NCBI RefSeq assembly: GCF_014356525.2
Contig: NC_052510.1
Span: 54,300,503-54,364,502 of the forward strand
Reading direction: 5' to 3'
DNA length: 64,000 nt
Source: Nilaparvata lugens
Taxonomy: Eukaryota; Arthropoda; Insecta; Hemiptera; Delphacidae
Part shown: positions 43,100-54,955 of the stretch, in pieces
Position numbering within the stretch: the stretch's first letter is position 1
Layout of the letters: every line of letters begins with the position of its first letter
Made by a program: the position numbers and the translations under genes
Notes under the pieces: model-generated
What the model saw: only the letters and a program-made list of their open reading frames with translations
Database searches by the model: none
What the model was told of the DNA's origin: nothing

Positions 43100-43850
43100 C
43101 CACTCTCTACTCAATAAGAGATTAGAATAAGAAAATGAGAGAAAATAATATTTATTATTTTCTTAATAAGAAAATAAGAAATAATTTCTTATTCTTAATA
43201 TAGAATAAGAAAAGAGGAGCAGATGAAGTACATGGAAAACTAATAAACGAATAACTGTGCAAAAATAGAAAGATAAAGAAATAGAATAACATGATAAACA
43301 AGAATATATTATGGAAAAAAATGAGAGGTACTAGATAAAAATGAAAAGGGATGATGAAAAAAGTAGACATTGAGAGAAGAAAATACGAAGTCGGAATGAG
43401 ATGAATGAAGGAAACAGAGAAAGAATTTGATGATGGGAAAATGTGCTGAAGAAGGAAATGAAGGAGAGAGAGAAAATAATAACAGAAGAAAAGTGAATTA
43501 ATAAAGATAAATAGAATAAAGCAAAGAATAGATAAGGAAGATGAGGTAGAAGAAGTGAACTAGGACAGAAAAAAAAGAGAGAGAATGATAACAAAAGAAA
43601 AGTGAACTATTAAAGATAAATAGGATAAAGCAAAGAATAGATAAGGAAGATGAGGTAGAAGAAATGAACTAGGACAGAAAAATAAGATGCTGAGGAGAGA
43701 ATGTGATGAAAGTAGAAAAATTAGAAAGTAAAGGAAAATCAGAATATATGGATGAAAAAAGTCATGAAGAGGAAAAAAGAGATTACGGAAGATGAAGGAA
43801 GAAACGAGATGGAGAAAGGAGAGGAGAATTTAGAAAAAGGAGAGAATAGA
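43100..43850. repeat. A/G-rich sequence with ~111-bp tandem duplication
   Basis: GAGAGAGAAAATAATAACAG to GAACTAGGACAGAAAAA (43466-43570) is repeated at 43577-43682. The rest is irregular purine-rich. Minus-strand Phe/Ser-rich frames here are compositional. Confidence 0.85.
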
Positions 43851-44430
43851 CTATAATCCCGGTGTAACTCCTTATGAGGGGTGTTGTGAGGTATTACAGC
43901 CATCTATTGCGTCCTACACCCTCTCTGGATCCCCTCACTGTGCGGGGTACTTAATTTTTTGGAAAATATGATATTGCATCGCCCACACCCAGCTTACTCC
44001 AAGATAATTTCCTTGGGAGTTATTGGAGGAAAAGCGGGCCAATTAATTTTTATTCAGTCCTAAAAGCCAACCAGAAATTACAAAGTGAGCATGACTTCCA
44101 AGGGTGCTTGGAAAATGGAATCTGAAGAGTCTAAAAGGCTCAAGAAGAGTCTAGGAATGTACAGTATCTGAATGATCAATTATTCAGCTTATTTCAACAA
44201 TGCTGATTTCCTGACTGTGTCTACAGTAGACCCACTGTATATACTTATACTGTATATTAAAAGAAGTGATACAATTTAAAGAATAAAATATACAATACTG
44301 TATATTTAAATTTCATAGTACTGATTACATTACACATTCAAGTTGTATCAAATGAAGAAGACAATGAGAAACAGTGTCAGAGTTCAATTAAACTTAATTC
44401 AGATGAGTGTTTTCATTTGAGTTTATATTA
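43851..44430. other. Unique sequence
   Basis: A less AT-rich part (43850-44010) with no repeat partner, then AT-rich sequence. Nothing recognised. Confidence 0.35.
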
Positions 44431-44439
44431 TAAGCATTT

Positions 44440-44592
44440 TTAGTAGAGTTCTGAATGCATTTCACTCCTGTTTGCAGACAAGAATTTTCTCAAGCTGACA
44501 GTATTGTATTCCATGATCTGTAATATCATTTGTGTAACGGAATTTGTTATTCAAGTGATGTCATTGAATAAAACTTGATTTGATTTGAAGTT
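44440..44592 (+). mobile_element. LINE 3' end with TTGAT tail
   Basis: Ends TGTCATTGAATAAAACTTGA-TTTGATTTGA, the same tail type as 13236 (minus) and 58955. No ORF retained. Confidence 0.55.
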
Positions 44593-44844
44593 GTGTATTG
44601 CTCCCTAATAGGAAATCCAACTTCCAAGTCATGCTTTGAGAAATATGCTTAGCTCTGTAGCATTTGTTGATGAAATATCGTCAATATGAACAGGAATTCA
44701 TGTTACAATTGACTTATAATTCTTCCCAATAACCCTTCACTCAAAAGTCATGAAAATTATAAATTCTCAAAAAAGTACATAGGCTGTCTCATAAATAAAA
44801 TCTTATATTCTGAAAAATTTCAAACCCAACTCATAAAACGAAAC

Positions 44845-45113
44845 CATAGAGAAACGATAGCATAAGTAGATATCCCATGGTATAGGGCGTTTATGTCGCA
44901 ACTTTTACTGTTATCCCAAGCCGATAGTTCACGTAGTTCTTTCCCAGGCAGCTGTGTGACGCTGGTAGTCTCTCAAATTGTGCCGTTCATACACTCTCAC
45001 CCCAACAAAACAGTAAAAATTGACAATAATCGACAGTAGTCGGCTTGAGATAACAGTTGCGACATAAATTCCCTATACCATGGGATATCTACTTATACTA
45101 TCGTTTCTCTATG
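44845..45113 (+). mobile_element. Long-TIR element, copy 3
   Basis: A 269-bp element with termini CATAGAGAAACGATAGCATA and TATCGTTTCTCTATG, flanked by the perfect 7-bp duplication ACGAAAC (44838-44844, 45114-45120). Same orientation as copy 1. It lacks ~8 bp (TAAAAGTT-like) near the right inverted repeat. Confidence 0.93.
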
Positions 45114-45285
45114 ACGAAACTATGACGAGTCTCAACTTTTATTCTCCAGCAGAGAAACAAGCATTCACAATATTGTCTAGGATGATACCGGAAATAGAAC
45201 GCCAATAAAAGAAGTAATGAGAAAGAGTGAGAAGGTGACACAATGTTGAAGAAGAGACACTAACACAGAAATAGAAAAATATGTA

Positions 45286-45480
45286 TAATTATTATTCAAC
45301 GAAAATCCCAATTAAACTATTTAAATCATCTAGAAGATTTACAGCATTTGATTGGGATTTTCGTTCAATAATAATTATTCTTTAATTAGCATTTGAACAA
45401 ATGCACAGCATTTGATTGGGATTTTCGTTCAATAATAATTATTCATTAATTAGCATTTGAACAAATGTAATTTCCAATTT
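45286..45480. repeat. Diverged copy of the 27822 hairpin with 64-bp duplication
   Basis: ATTCAACGAAAATCCCAATT and its partner GATTGGGATTTTCGTTCAAT form the hairpin. The right arm plus AATTAGCATTTGAACAAATG is present twice (45341 and 45405). Confidence 0.85.
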
Positions 45481-46310
45481 ATTTCCTTCTGTAGATAATA
45501 TGTCGTAGGATACTGAAACACAAACAGTCGGTAGAACAGGGAAAACAGTAGGAGAATCTAGGAAAACAGTAGTTGAAGGCAACAGAAGGGAAAGAGAATA
45601 TGACAAAAAATTGAAGAAGGGGTAGTAAAAATAAGGAAAGATATAGATGAATAGAATGTGAGGGAAAAGGATAGCGTTACTAACAGGTGTCAAGAATCGC
45701 GTGCCGGATAATAGAGATTCGAAAACTCCGACTAATGAAACTTTTATGACCCGGCAAAGTTGAGAATAAGTCCTATTTGGAGTTCCTCACACCTCCCCTT
45801 TCACCCTCCAGCTAAAAGCTTCCGATCTGGGCTGGCTTTAAAAAGCCATCACTGAGGCAAACTTCCATCTTCAATTCGAATGGCGCATCATTGTAATGCT
45901 GTAACTTTGTAATATTGGAAAACAATATGCATTGTAATGTGTTACAAGGGAAAAGTTGGAAGGATAGTTGCAAAGCGTATAGCAGGCTGCAGAGCGTTCC
46001 ACTTTCTACAGTTCAACATGAAAAATTATATAGTGCAATAATAGATGCTTTTATTTGTATACCTCCTTTTATGTTTGAAATGTGAATCACTCAAAGTGAG
46101 ATTTATTTGATATCATTAAAGCATGGACAAAAGATAAGAATTCGAATCAAAGAATATGATATTTCTATAAAGTTTTTAATTATCAAGAGCAAGATGAAGA
46201 GAAGATTTGTAGAAACAATATACAAAGCATTTTCAACGTTTTCGTAATATAGCATTTAATTATTAGAAATGTATTTTGATTTATTTAATAAAGTGGATAA
46301 CCTATTCTCT
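45481..46310. other. Mixed unique sequence
   Basis: A less AT-rich part at 45690-45900 without a repeat partner. Nothing specific recognised. Confidence 0.35.
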
Positions 46311-46316
46311 TGACTA

Positions 46317-46608
46317 TCCTATTATATTAAGCGAGCAATTTCTGTATGACTATTTATATTTTTATATCTGGTTATTTATGTTCAACGGATCTCAAAAACG
46401 GCTCTAAAGGTTTTCACGAAATTTGGAACATAGTAGGTTTATGATATGAAAATTCGATTGCACTAGGTCTCATACTTGGGAAAACTCGCTGAACGACAAT
46501 AAAAGGATAATCCATCCTTGGCTGAAACAGCTGAGACTTTCGTCGTCTGTGGATAGTAAAAAGTGAGCGAGTGTTCTGTGGAAAAACAAAATATCGCATC
46601 CCCGAAAT
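46317..46608 (+). mobile_element. Helitron-like TCCTATTATAT family, 3'-truncated
   Basis: Begins TCCTATTATATTAAGCGAGC after an A, with CACGAAATTTGGAACATAGT and GGGAAAACTCGCTGAACGAC. It stops near 46608 where a TAGTGAGG-family fragment begins, so the 3' palindrome is missing. Confidence 0.78.
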
Positions 46609-46614
46609 TCATAA

Positions 46615-46797
46615 GCTTACATTGGTGTTGCTATCCTTGTCTATTATTCGACAAAACAGATAGTACTATCCTTTTCTAGCTCCGCAACATTTCCAAATCC
46701 GATTTTAACAATGTAGGAATATAATTAATCAAGGCAGACAAACGGCAAAGCTGTTCTCCTATCTTTATCCACTGCCATTATAACGTGGACCACGCTA
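46615..46797 (-). mobile_element. TAGTGAGG-family element lacking one terminus
   Basis: Right end GCCATTATAACGTGGACCAC-GCTA plus TA is intact. The left terminal ~35 bp is missing or replaced. The interior matches the 215-bp form. Confidence 0.8.
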
Positions 46798-46799
46798 TA

Positions 46800-47810
46800 G
46801 TGTAGACATGTGAATATAGACTAGGCCAACTAATAATTTTCAGACAAATCAGAAATATAATCTCATACCTAATCAATGTAGGATAGAAACCAATTCAATG
46901 AGCGTCATGGATGATAAGTGCGAAAAAACTCAGGAGTTATGAGAAATCAATCTCTGTTGAATCCTTATGTTTCTAAGACATATCTTCAATCTTTTCACCA
47001 ACCTTGTTGTACCATACAATCGCCAGACACACCAATTTGCATCTCAAATGATACTCCACTCGTATTTGGTGAAAGCTATAATATCCTACATCATAGCTAT
47101 TGTATAGATATAGTTTATACCTTATATATGTACAGATATACTTGATAATTCACTTGAATATACAACCCATGAATTACAGAGAGCCACAGATAAAATGTTT
47201 AGCTCACCATACACTGATGCACAACCAAATCCATCAACACAATGCTTTCATCAACACACTGTTGGGTACCACACCAAAAATAGGCAGAGCAGTGTTTTAA
47301 ATGAATAGCCTACTATCAGTGATGATCGACACAACCATAATGAAAAAATAGAAAGTCACGCCTTCCACTGTATTCTACAATTCCTCATTGTTCGTCAAAA
47401 TAGAGACAGAAATACGTGAGGAGCGTGCCCTGCTCATGATGCAAGTTGACTGTCGCATCTCCACGTGACATTACATTTGGGAAGAGAGATATTAGGAAGA
47501 GGAAAGAGAAGGTTGAAGAGAGAAGAATAAAGAATATCCTATCGTCGTGTTGACTTCAGAGAAATAAAGAGAACAAGAAGAATGAAAAGGATAAGTGAAT
47601 GTTCTCTATTTTAAAAATAGCTGAGTGTTATAAATTATTATTATTTTGGTAAAATTTTTATTATTTTTATTTTGGTGATGATTTTGGTATTTGGAACATT
47701 TAAATTCAAAAGAATTTTGGTTTGTATAAAAGAATTGGTTTGTATAAATATTTTTGGACAGACAATTTTGTGGTAATCTTGAAGACATAACCTCAATTAG
47801 ACTTTTAATG
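46800..47810. other. Sequence without recognised element
   Basis: Overlapping short frames at 46918-47300 (66-75 codons) show nothing recognisable. A GA-rich tract lies at 47480-47600. Confidence 0.35.
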
Positions 47811-47811
47811 T

Positions 47812-47900
47812 TACCTGAATTTGGGAGAGAAATAGTACAAGGTATTCTTAGTTTTTCTCTCCCAATCTGTGCTTCATTGTAGAAAAAAAGAATAAATAAA
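47812..47900 (+). mobile_element. Hairpin-tailed LINE 3' end, short copy
   Basis: GGGAGAGAAATAGTACAAGG and TTTTTCTCTCCC form the family hairpin. An AAAGAATAAATAAA tail follows. It lies ~60 bp upstream of a second copy in the same orientation. Confidence 0.72.
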
Positions 47901-47956
47901 GAGGAAATTTGAGGGGAAAGTAAATGTAAAACGAAAAATAAAAGAGAACAAAAGCG

Positions 47957-48150
47957 TCTAAATTTGAAAATCTACTTCGAGAACATATTTAAGGTATGGA
48001 AATTTTGTGAAGTGAAGAACTACAAGACTTAACCTATATCATACTATGTGTAACCCCATCTAAATTTGGTAGAGAAATAGCACAAGGTTATCTTATTTTT
48101 TTCCTCCCTATCATTTTGATGATGTACTTATTGAATGAATGGATGAAGAA
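47957..48150 (+). mobile_element. Hairpin-tailed LINE 3' end
   Basis: Has the full ~190-bp 3' end (AATTTGAAAATCTACTTCGA, AACTACAAGACTTAACCTAT, TATGTGTAACCCCATCTAAA). The arm has mutated to GGTAGAGAAA, weakening the hairpin. Tail TGAATGAATGGATGAA. Confidence 0.78.
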
Positions 48151-48489
48151 CAAGGAATTGGAAGAAAAGAGAGAAGAGTTCGAAGAACTTTTTTTTTCAA
48201 TTAGCCTATTTTGCTGGTTCCAAATTAATATATCAGTTGTAAAGTCACTGCCGCCAGCCTGAACGACTAATAATTTAGTAATAATTAATATTGTATAAAA
48301 TATTTCCTCCTTTTTTCCTTCCTTAACCCCTTTTAGTTCTTGATTAACTCCTTATTTGTTTTAATTCTAATTATTATGTTTATTATAATTTCTCATTATG
48401 ATTGTAATCCTTTTATTTCATTTCTTGTATATTACTCTTGATTCACGACAAGCTATTTTATTTTATTTATTCTTAATTTTAATTTAACG

Positions 48490-48598
48490 TTGTGAATAAT
48501 TTTGTTTTGATATGGCAACTGCTGAAAAACCCTCGGGTTTAGCAGGACCCAACAATGTAAAAATGTTTTCCTAATAAATTTGATTGATTGATTGAGGA
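48490..48598 (+). mobile_element. LINE 3' end with TGAT tail
   Basis: GCTGAAAAACCCTCGGGTTT with a palindrome AACCCTCGGGTT, then CCTAATAAATTTGATTGATT. Layout as for other LINE tails. Confidence 0.6.
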
Positions 48599-48599
48599 G

Positions 48600-49210
48600 G
48601 GAAGAAACTGTGGAGGGAGAATAGAAAGAATGAGCAAGGAAGAGTATAAGGAAAACAAGGATGAATAAGGATAAGAAAATAATAAAAAAATAGTGAAGGA
48701 AACCAAAGATGAAGGAATTTGGTGCAGTAAATCTATAATTAAACTGAAAATGAACTATAGCCTACTCCGGGGGAAATAGAATGAGGCGAAACGAGGTGGT
48801 TTAGACGAAACAAACAAGTGATAAAAAGTAAGAGATAAGGTTCAAGGAGCACAAAGAAAGACTTGAGAAGACTGAAGAAAGGAGATGAGAGTATTGACAT
48901 GACAATGCCATTTATTGGCCAAATAAGTACAGAGTTGTATTTGGCAAGCATTTAGAGAAGCGTTGTTGATGACCTCCTCCGGCTTGATGATGATAAAGCA
49001 TGTGCGAGTGAATGAGAGAGCGTCTCCACAGAGTGACATTTAGGCTACGAGACTAGTCATTTCAAATCACATCGTAAAACTGAATGAAAAAGATCATTTA
49101 TCAAGGATGGCCTAATGATGAGCCACTGAGCCACATCTTTTGTTTGTACTAAGCTACGACTCATTTCACTTGAAATTTTCATGGAAATTGAAAATTCGCT
49201 CTACTAAAAT
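48600..49210. other. Purine-rich then AT-rich sequence
   Basis: Overlapping minus frames at 48739-49039 (65-70 codons) are not recognisable. Confidence 0.4.
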
Positions 49211-49212
49211 TC

Positions 49213-49330
49213 AATTCAATTTCTTTATTCCAATATAAAACACTGTACAAAATAAAATAGAATAATCATGGAATAATTATTTATTTGCCCGCATGGACTG
49301 CTGATCCGTGCGCGGGGAAAGAGTACCTAA
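49213..49330 (-). mobile_element. LINE 3' end with GC hairpin
   Basis: On the minus strand it ends TATTGGAATAAAGAAATTGA-ATTGAAT and carries a hairpin of CCCGCGC...GCGGGC type (49288-49318) upstream of the tail. Confidence 0.6.
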
Positions 49331-49726
49331 TCTATACAGGTCACAATAGTTTAGAAACTACAATCAATAACTTATATTAATTCAAGTTTAGCCTATAAAA
49401 AATATGTTAAATAGTCAGACTGTATCAACGACAATTTACATAGCACAAGTACCCGACTCAGAATACTTCATCTTCTGGTGAGCTATCTGAACTAACGATT
49501 TAACAACATTAAATAGAAAGTAGAATCTAAGAGCAGAAGAAAAATGTTCCTGTGAGATGTGTGAATCTGTGAAAATCTTCAACAAACCAAACACATTTCG
49601 TGCAATAATATTATTTGATGTGACAGGGTCCCAGAACACAACTTGGCATAAAACAGAGCAGGGCAAAACTATCAAGAAAATTTTTCAAAGGTGGATCAGG
49701 ATAAGATCATGAGATCATCATCTTAC
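49331..49726. other. AT-rich sequence
   Basis: A 79-codon minus frame shows nothing recognisable. It may be an upstream part of the LINE at 49213, but I cannot show this. Confidence 0.35.
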
Positions 49727-49728
49727 TA

Positions 49729-49943
49729 TAGTGAGGTCCACGTTATAATGGCAGTGGATAAAGATAGAAGAACAGCGTTGCCTATTCTCTGCCTTAATTA
49801 ATTATATTTCTACACTGTCAAAAAAAGAGTTGGCATCGTTGCGGAGCTAGAAAATGATAGTAATACCTGATTTGTTGAATGATAGACAAGGATAGCAACA
49901 TCAGAGTTGATCAAATACTGTCATTATAACGTGGACCTCACTA
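49729..49943 (+). mobile_element. TAGTGAGG-family element, 215 bp, intact ends
   Basis: TAGTGAGGTCCACGTTATAA and TTATAACGTGGACCTCACTA are perfect 20-bp termini flanked by TA (49727-49728, 49944-49945). This is the best-preserved short member. Confidence 0.95.
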
Positions 49944-50121
49944 TATTCAATCTGATTGAATAGACCCATAGTTAGTTATAATGATATTTTACTATATGAT
50001 TACGATTAAGATTTTTATGATATAGATTAAGAATTATTTTATGATATGTTATATTTTGATTCTCAATAACTCAACTTGTGACTTATAAATTTTAAATGTT
50101 CGTACTGTACTGTAATATCTA

Positions 50122-50232
50122 TGTGTAACCTTTTATAAATTTGGGAGAGAAATAGTACAAGTTTACCTTATTTTTCTCTCCCTATCATTTTGATGATTTA
50201 CTTATTTTATGAATCAATAAATAATAAAGAAT
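50122..50232 (+). mobile_element. Hairpin-tailed LINE 3' end, short copy
   Basis: GTGTAACCTTTTATAAATTT, hairpin arms GGGAGAGAAATAG and TTTTTCTCTCCC, then TATGAATCAATAAATAATAA. Confidence 0.75.
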
Positions 50233-50459
50233 GACGAATAGCCTAATCTTCTACCTTTGACCTGTGGCAATATAAAAATGAATCCCATTAGAATTAGGTT
50301 CGGAAGCAACATAAAAATTGTGAGTCTAGCATTTTCTCTGTTTAATCCAGCTATAAAGTGAGATCAAACTAAACGGTATCCATAAGTACTTCCCCACAAA
50401 AACCATGAAGAAAATGATCAATGAAATTAATTTGAAATCAGAATGTTAAGACTGCATCA

Positions 50460-50712
50460 GAGTAGGATACTCATATTAAATCTCGAAGTCCATATAAAAA
50501 TCTGGAAAAGATTATTGGTTCGAAGTCCAGTATTTCGAAGTCCATATAAAAATCTGGAGAAGATTATGGATAAACATCATAGGCTACTCATATTAAATCT
50601 CGAAGTCCATATAAATTTCTGGAAAAGATTATTGGTAGACATCATAGGCTACTCATATTAAATTTCGAAGTCCATATAAAAATCTGGAAAAGATTATCGG
50701 TATACATCATGA
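50460..50712 (+). repeat. Four-copy minisatellite, ~60-65 bp
   Basis: TCGAAGTCCATATAAAAATC with TGGAAAAGATTAT occurs at about 50482, 50535, 50600 and 50665. Units 3 and 4 also share CATCATAGGCTACTCATATT. A 72-codon frame across it has repeat peptides and is not credible. Confidence 0.9.
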
Positions 50713-50929
50713 CAACATAACATATTATCAGAATTCAGAATCATTCATCCGAGATCCACTTACCTGATAGAGTATTTTTCCAGGTAAAAAAGGTGCACAC
50801 AAGATAAAATTCACACTTAGCACTCAAGTCACAAGATTTAGAATTTTTCACAACACTGAAAAAAATTTCTAGACTAACAATAAGTACCAGCCACGTCTAA
50901 TGATAAAAATACTGGATTAAAAACACCGG

Positions 50930-51345
50930 GTATTAAATTGCAATTCGGATACGTAGGGGATACGGTTACTGTCACGCTGTCACCTCTCACTTGCTCGTGT
51001 GAGAACACGCTTATCAATGCACCCAACGTGCGTACACTTGTCAGTCTGCTGCCGGCGATAGTGCAGCCAACACAACACATCGAAAATCCCGCCCTCGATT
51101 CTCCCCCACGTTCACTGCAGGCGCATTACCAACTTGGCGACACGAAAGTCCCCGCTTGAAGTTTGAGTCATGCTGCTGCAGACAGCCAGGCGGAGGGATG
51201 ATGACGCAACGGATTCATGACCTTTGTCAATATTGGGCACATGCTGGAGAGTGAGAGATAGTTTGTCACCGCTAAATCTATTTGCAGCGAAGTCACCGTG
51301 ACTCATGAATGAATCAACGGGGACTGGAAACAAGTCTGGCAAATT
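50930..51345. other. GC/CpG-richer unique island
   Basis: About 400 bp with many CpG (GGATACGTAGGGGATACGG, CCGGCGATAG, AACGTGCGTAC) in an otherwise AT-rich window. Open frames exist on both strands (73 and 76 codons) without recognisable domains. It has no repeat partner, so a host promoter or non-coding first exon is the best guess. Confidence 0.35.
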
Positions 51346-51789
51346 GAAATACAGTGTTGCAACACAAATTTATTACTAATATTTAATTAATTATTATAGA
51401 CACTTGATAATTACAAATTACGAGTATGAACTTCTTTTTAACTCTATTTTTCAGATACATTATCATCTTGAAAATGAATAAAACTATACAAATAATTATT
51501 TATTGTTATTCTGAAAGGAATATCAAATGACACCTCGAGTATGAGATATATGTCTGTTTATATACAGAGTAGCCTATATGGCTGAATGTCTAATAATTAT
51601 GAATAGCCCTACCCCTTTAAAAATGTTCAAACTAAAAGTCAATCAACGTTTTTGAGCCTCAATTTCAACCGCTATAGAAATCCAGATCTTAGTCTTCTAG
51701 ACTCTTGGTCTTGATTAAAATTAAAAAAATTATATGCATTGTAGATTTTCCTGCATTGCTAATAAATCCATAATTGAGAGGTGACAATA

Positions 51790-52077
51790 TCCTATTATAT
51801 TAAGCGAGCGAGCGAGTTTCTACGTTAGCCGCTCGACCGATAACTTCGAAAACATAGGTCTGTAAAATGGATTAATATATAATAATTATTAGCCCACCTA
51901 TTAAAATTTCTTGTCAGAAACCATCCTCAATATTCACAAAACATATTCCCTAAGTTTCATACCGTTCAGTCAAGTAGTTTTCGAGGGTATAGGGAACAAA
52001 CAAACTAACACACAAACATACATTTATTTTTATATAAGAAGATAAAAATAACGAGCGAAGCTCGGTGCCCCAATATT
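51790..52077 (+). mobile_element. Helitron-like TCCTATTATAT family, shortest complete copy
   Basis: TCCTATTATATTAAGCGAGC after an A, to GAGCGAAGCTCGGTGCCCCA-ATATT. At 288 bp it has a body different from the other copies between the shared ends. Confidence 0.78.
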
Positions 52078-52079
52078 GT

Positions 52080-52669
52080 GTAATATGAGATGATCATAGT
52101 AAACTTACAACATTTTTAAAATGGATGATTCAATCTTGGTTCATTGGAAAAATCGCATTTATTCATTAGAGATTACAAAAAACGAATTCAAAAAACAAAA
52201 CTGGAGAGTTCAAAACATTCAGTTTCATTTCTCACTGTGCTCAAATTAATAATTTATTGAAACTGATCTAAAATTGAAAGAGTATTCTAAAACAAACAAA
52301 ATCTATTTTAACGAGTATATCTTTAAAAATATACAAGATTCCCAAAATAGTATATATATTAAAAATTATAACGCTGAATATCTCTATTGAAAAAAATATG
52401 TTCATTAAAAATGAATAATTTCTTGACTCCGAAAATCTCTACATACAGTACAAGATGAGGAATTATTTTTGGGAGATCCAATATAGTTTCCGAATATTGA
52501 ACGTGCCAGACAAACGTTTGGTGCTGAGGACGGCTGACCGGAAGTTTGGAGGCAATTATGGGGTCGACTCACAAGTCAGGGTTCATTTGTTTTTATAGTT
52601 TGCATTTCGCAACTTTGCACGAAACATTACTATAGGAAGTGAGAACCCCTCTGACCCTCAACAAGGGGC
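52080..52669. other. AT-rich sequence, nothing identified
   Basis: No repeat partner or frame recognised. Confidence 0.4.
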
Positions 52670-53090
52670 AACTGACACCAAAATAATTCCAACTGCCACG
52701 CCCAAGCTGTAGAGTACTATTTATAATATAGACAGAAAAGTCCTATTAATAGAGCTAGAGGAAAACTAATTATTGCATAGAGTAGAGAATTTTTGATAGG
52801 CTTAAGGAGCAAACTCAAGCTATACGACTGGCTTTTGCGTCTTTAATCTGGTAGATATCACCACTTAATTGATTCTTTTCTTATTGATTCATACAATAAG
52901 TACATCATCAAAATGATAGGGAGAGAAAAAATAAGGTAACCTTGTGCTATTTCTCTCCCAAATAGATGAGGTTACACATAGCCCGAAATATGTTAAATCT
53001 TGTAGTTGTTCACTTCACACAATTTTTAGTCCTCAATTTTATTTTCACAAAGTAGATTTTTAAATGTAGATGCTCCAAAACCAAACATAG
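52670..53090 (-). repeat. ~400-bp inverted-pair member including a hairpin-tailed LINE end
   Basis: Matches 55775-56180 in reverse complement over both the LINE 3' end (52880-53080) and ~190 bp beyond its tail (ACTTTTCTGTCTATATTATA, TTGGGCGTGG). Shared sequence past the tail means this is a duplication, or a composite repeat, not two independent LINE insertions. Confidence 0.82.
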
Positions 53091-53668
53091 AAGAAACATT
53101 TTACATTATTATCACTAAAATAGGGAATATTCACATATATTGAAGAAATAATTTTGCAGGGCCATGAAACAAACTTAATGTTCTAAAAGCAAATAAACAA
53201 AGAATTGATAACAAATATTCAATGAACATGAATCAGAATAATTTGAGTGAGTTTAAGAAATAGAAATATATTTATTGTCATTTGATTCATTACAAACATA
53301 GGCCATTGGTAAATAAAACATCAATACAAAAGCGCATACAGAGGGGTGTTGATTGATTGTAAACTGGAAATTATCTCATCTATATAATTTTTTTCTAAAC
53401 TTGGAAAAATAAAAAACATCAAAGTGAGTCAAAAAATAAAGACAATGGATTGGAAATCCAAGTATCCATCCTTATATTTTTGAACCTGAGAAAACGTTTT
53501 AAATTATTTATTTCGTCACGTATTTTAATAACAGCCCCACTTATTGACATCCTGAGATTCAATTTTGAACATTTTAAATAAGTTTGAACAATTTTTAAAG
53601 CTAGATTAAGTCTCTACAGAATTAAAAGATTATAAATTTTCAAGAAAAGTTGTTCACTACTTGAAAAA
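53091..53668. other. AT-rich sequence
   Basis: A possible retroposon tail (minus) near 53260 (AATATATTTATTGTCATTTG). Nothing else. Confidence 0.4.
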
Positions 53669-53672
53669 ATAA

Positions 53673-53840
53673 AGCTGCGTTTACACCAAAGTTATTGACA
53701 AAATGGTAATAACTTAATCCTTAGAGATTCTATTAGATTGAACGGAACTTGACAAACACATATGTTCATCATGTGTATGATAAGTTATGTTCAATCTAAT
53801 AGAATCTATAAAGATTAAAGGTTTTGGTGTAAACGCAGCT
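53673..53840. mobile_element. AGCTGCGTTTACACC foldback, TAA target
   Basis: A 168-bp element with inverted ends AGCTGCGTTTACACCAAA and TTTGGTGTAAACGCAGCT (one mismatch region) and inner arms TTAGATTGAAC/GTTCAATCTAA. It is flanked by TAA on both sides (53670-53672, 53841-53843). PIF/Harbinger-like by target size. Confidence 0.9.
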
Positions 53841-53844
53841 TAAC

Positions 53845-54670
53845 AGACCCAGATCAGCGTTCTGATGAGTGCAACCAAACAATATTGCTAATATTAGTGA
53901 ACAGGTATTATACAATTTAGTGTCAATGTGTGGGATAGATGATTATTTTCAAAATTCATCTGCAAAATACGAATAAGCTCGTAGCTTGAGCATCTGCAAA
54001 ATACGAATTGGTCGTAGCTTGTTTTTACCATAAATCTTATAAGTATTTCTGGAAATTCATCCTACACTAGAGTCCACTAAATCAATTCCAAGCCGATGAG
54101 AAAATATTTTGACAGGGTGAGCCAAAACCCCTGTAAATTGATTTTATGCGCTAGATCTGGAAAAAGCAGGAAGTATTCCCACCAGACCTGATACACTATA
54201 TACGAGTACACTAGCTGAGAGCATAGCATGATTTGTGAAGGAGTGAGTATGTTTAGTTTGAACCAATATCATAAATCGTGACATAGTTCTTGAAACGTTC
54301 ATCTTAGAATATTTATGTCATCACGAATTCTCAAGTGGCTCATTCTTCACCGTTTACTCCGTGACCGTGTAGTGTGAGCAGGGAGGTAGAGAAACAAATA
54401 ATATCAACACTAAACTTCTGAAGTTGTAGTTCACACACAGAAAAGTAAGTTTATTAGAGGTACTTATTCTTACTTCATAACTTCACTTAATATTGAAGCA
54501 TTGTAGTATAGTATGTATTGAAGTATGTAGTACAGTATTCTATTCTCACAAACAGAACTTACTCTTCCGCAAACTCTAGCACTTATTTTTTTATAGTACT
54601 TGAGATCCATTTTTGTTTTCACTGCACAAATTAAAAAAAAAAGTGAAATATCTGTTCTACTTTCAGTTTT
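53845..54670. other. AT-rich sequence with small direct repeats
   Basis: CTGCAAAATACGAAT is repeated at 53961 and 53995. Nothing else. Confidence 0.45.
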
Positions 54671-54671
54671 G

Positions 54672-54872
54672 AAGCATCTAAATTTGAAAATCTACTTTTT
54701 CAACATATTTGAGGACTGAAAATTTTGTGAAGAGAAGAACCTAGACTTAACCTGTTTCGGACTATGTGTAACCCTATCTAAATTTGGGAGAGAAATAGCA
54801 CAAGGTTATCTTATTTTTTCTCTCCCTATCATTCTGATGATGTACGAATTGTATGAATAAATAAATAATAAA
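54672..54872 (+). mobile_element. Hairpin-tailed LINE 3' end
   Basis: A complete ~200-bp 3' end: CTAAATTTGAAAATCTACTT, GGGAGAGAAATAGCAC...TTTTTTCTCTCCC, then GTATGAATAAATAAATAA. Confidence 0.82.
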
Positions 54873-54955
54873 AAGATATTTGACTGCATGTCGTGTGAAA
54901 TACATAGAAAAAAGTGTGTTAAAAAGATATATTGCAAATAGAAATAATATACTAC

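Noticed and set aside
43155..43594. Phe/Ser/Leu-rich minus frames of 71 and 87 codons
   Set aside because: They arise from purine-rich DNA with a 111-bp duplication.
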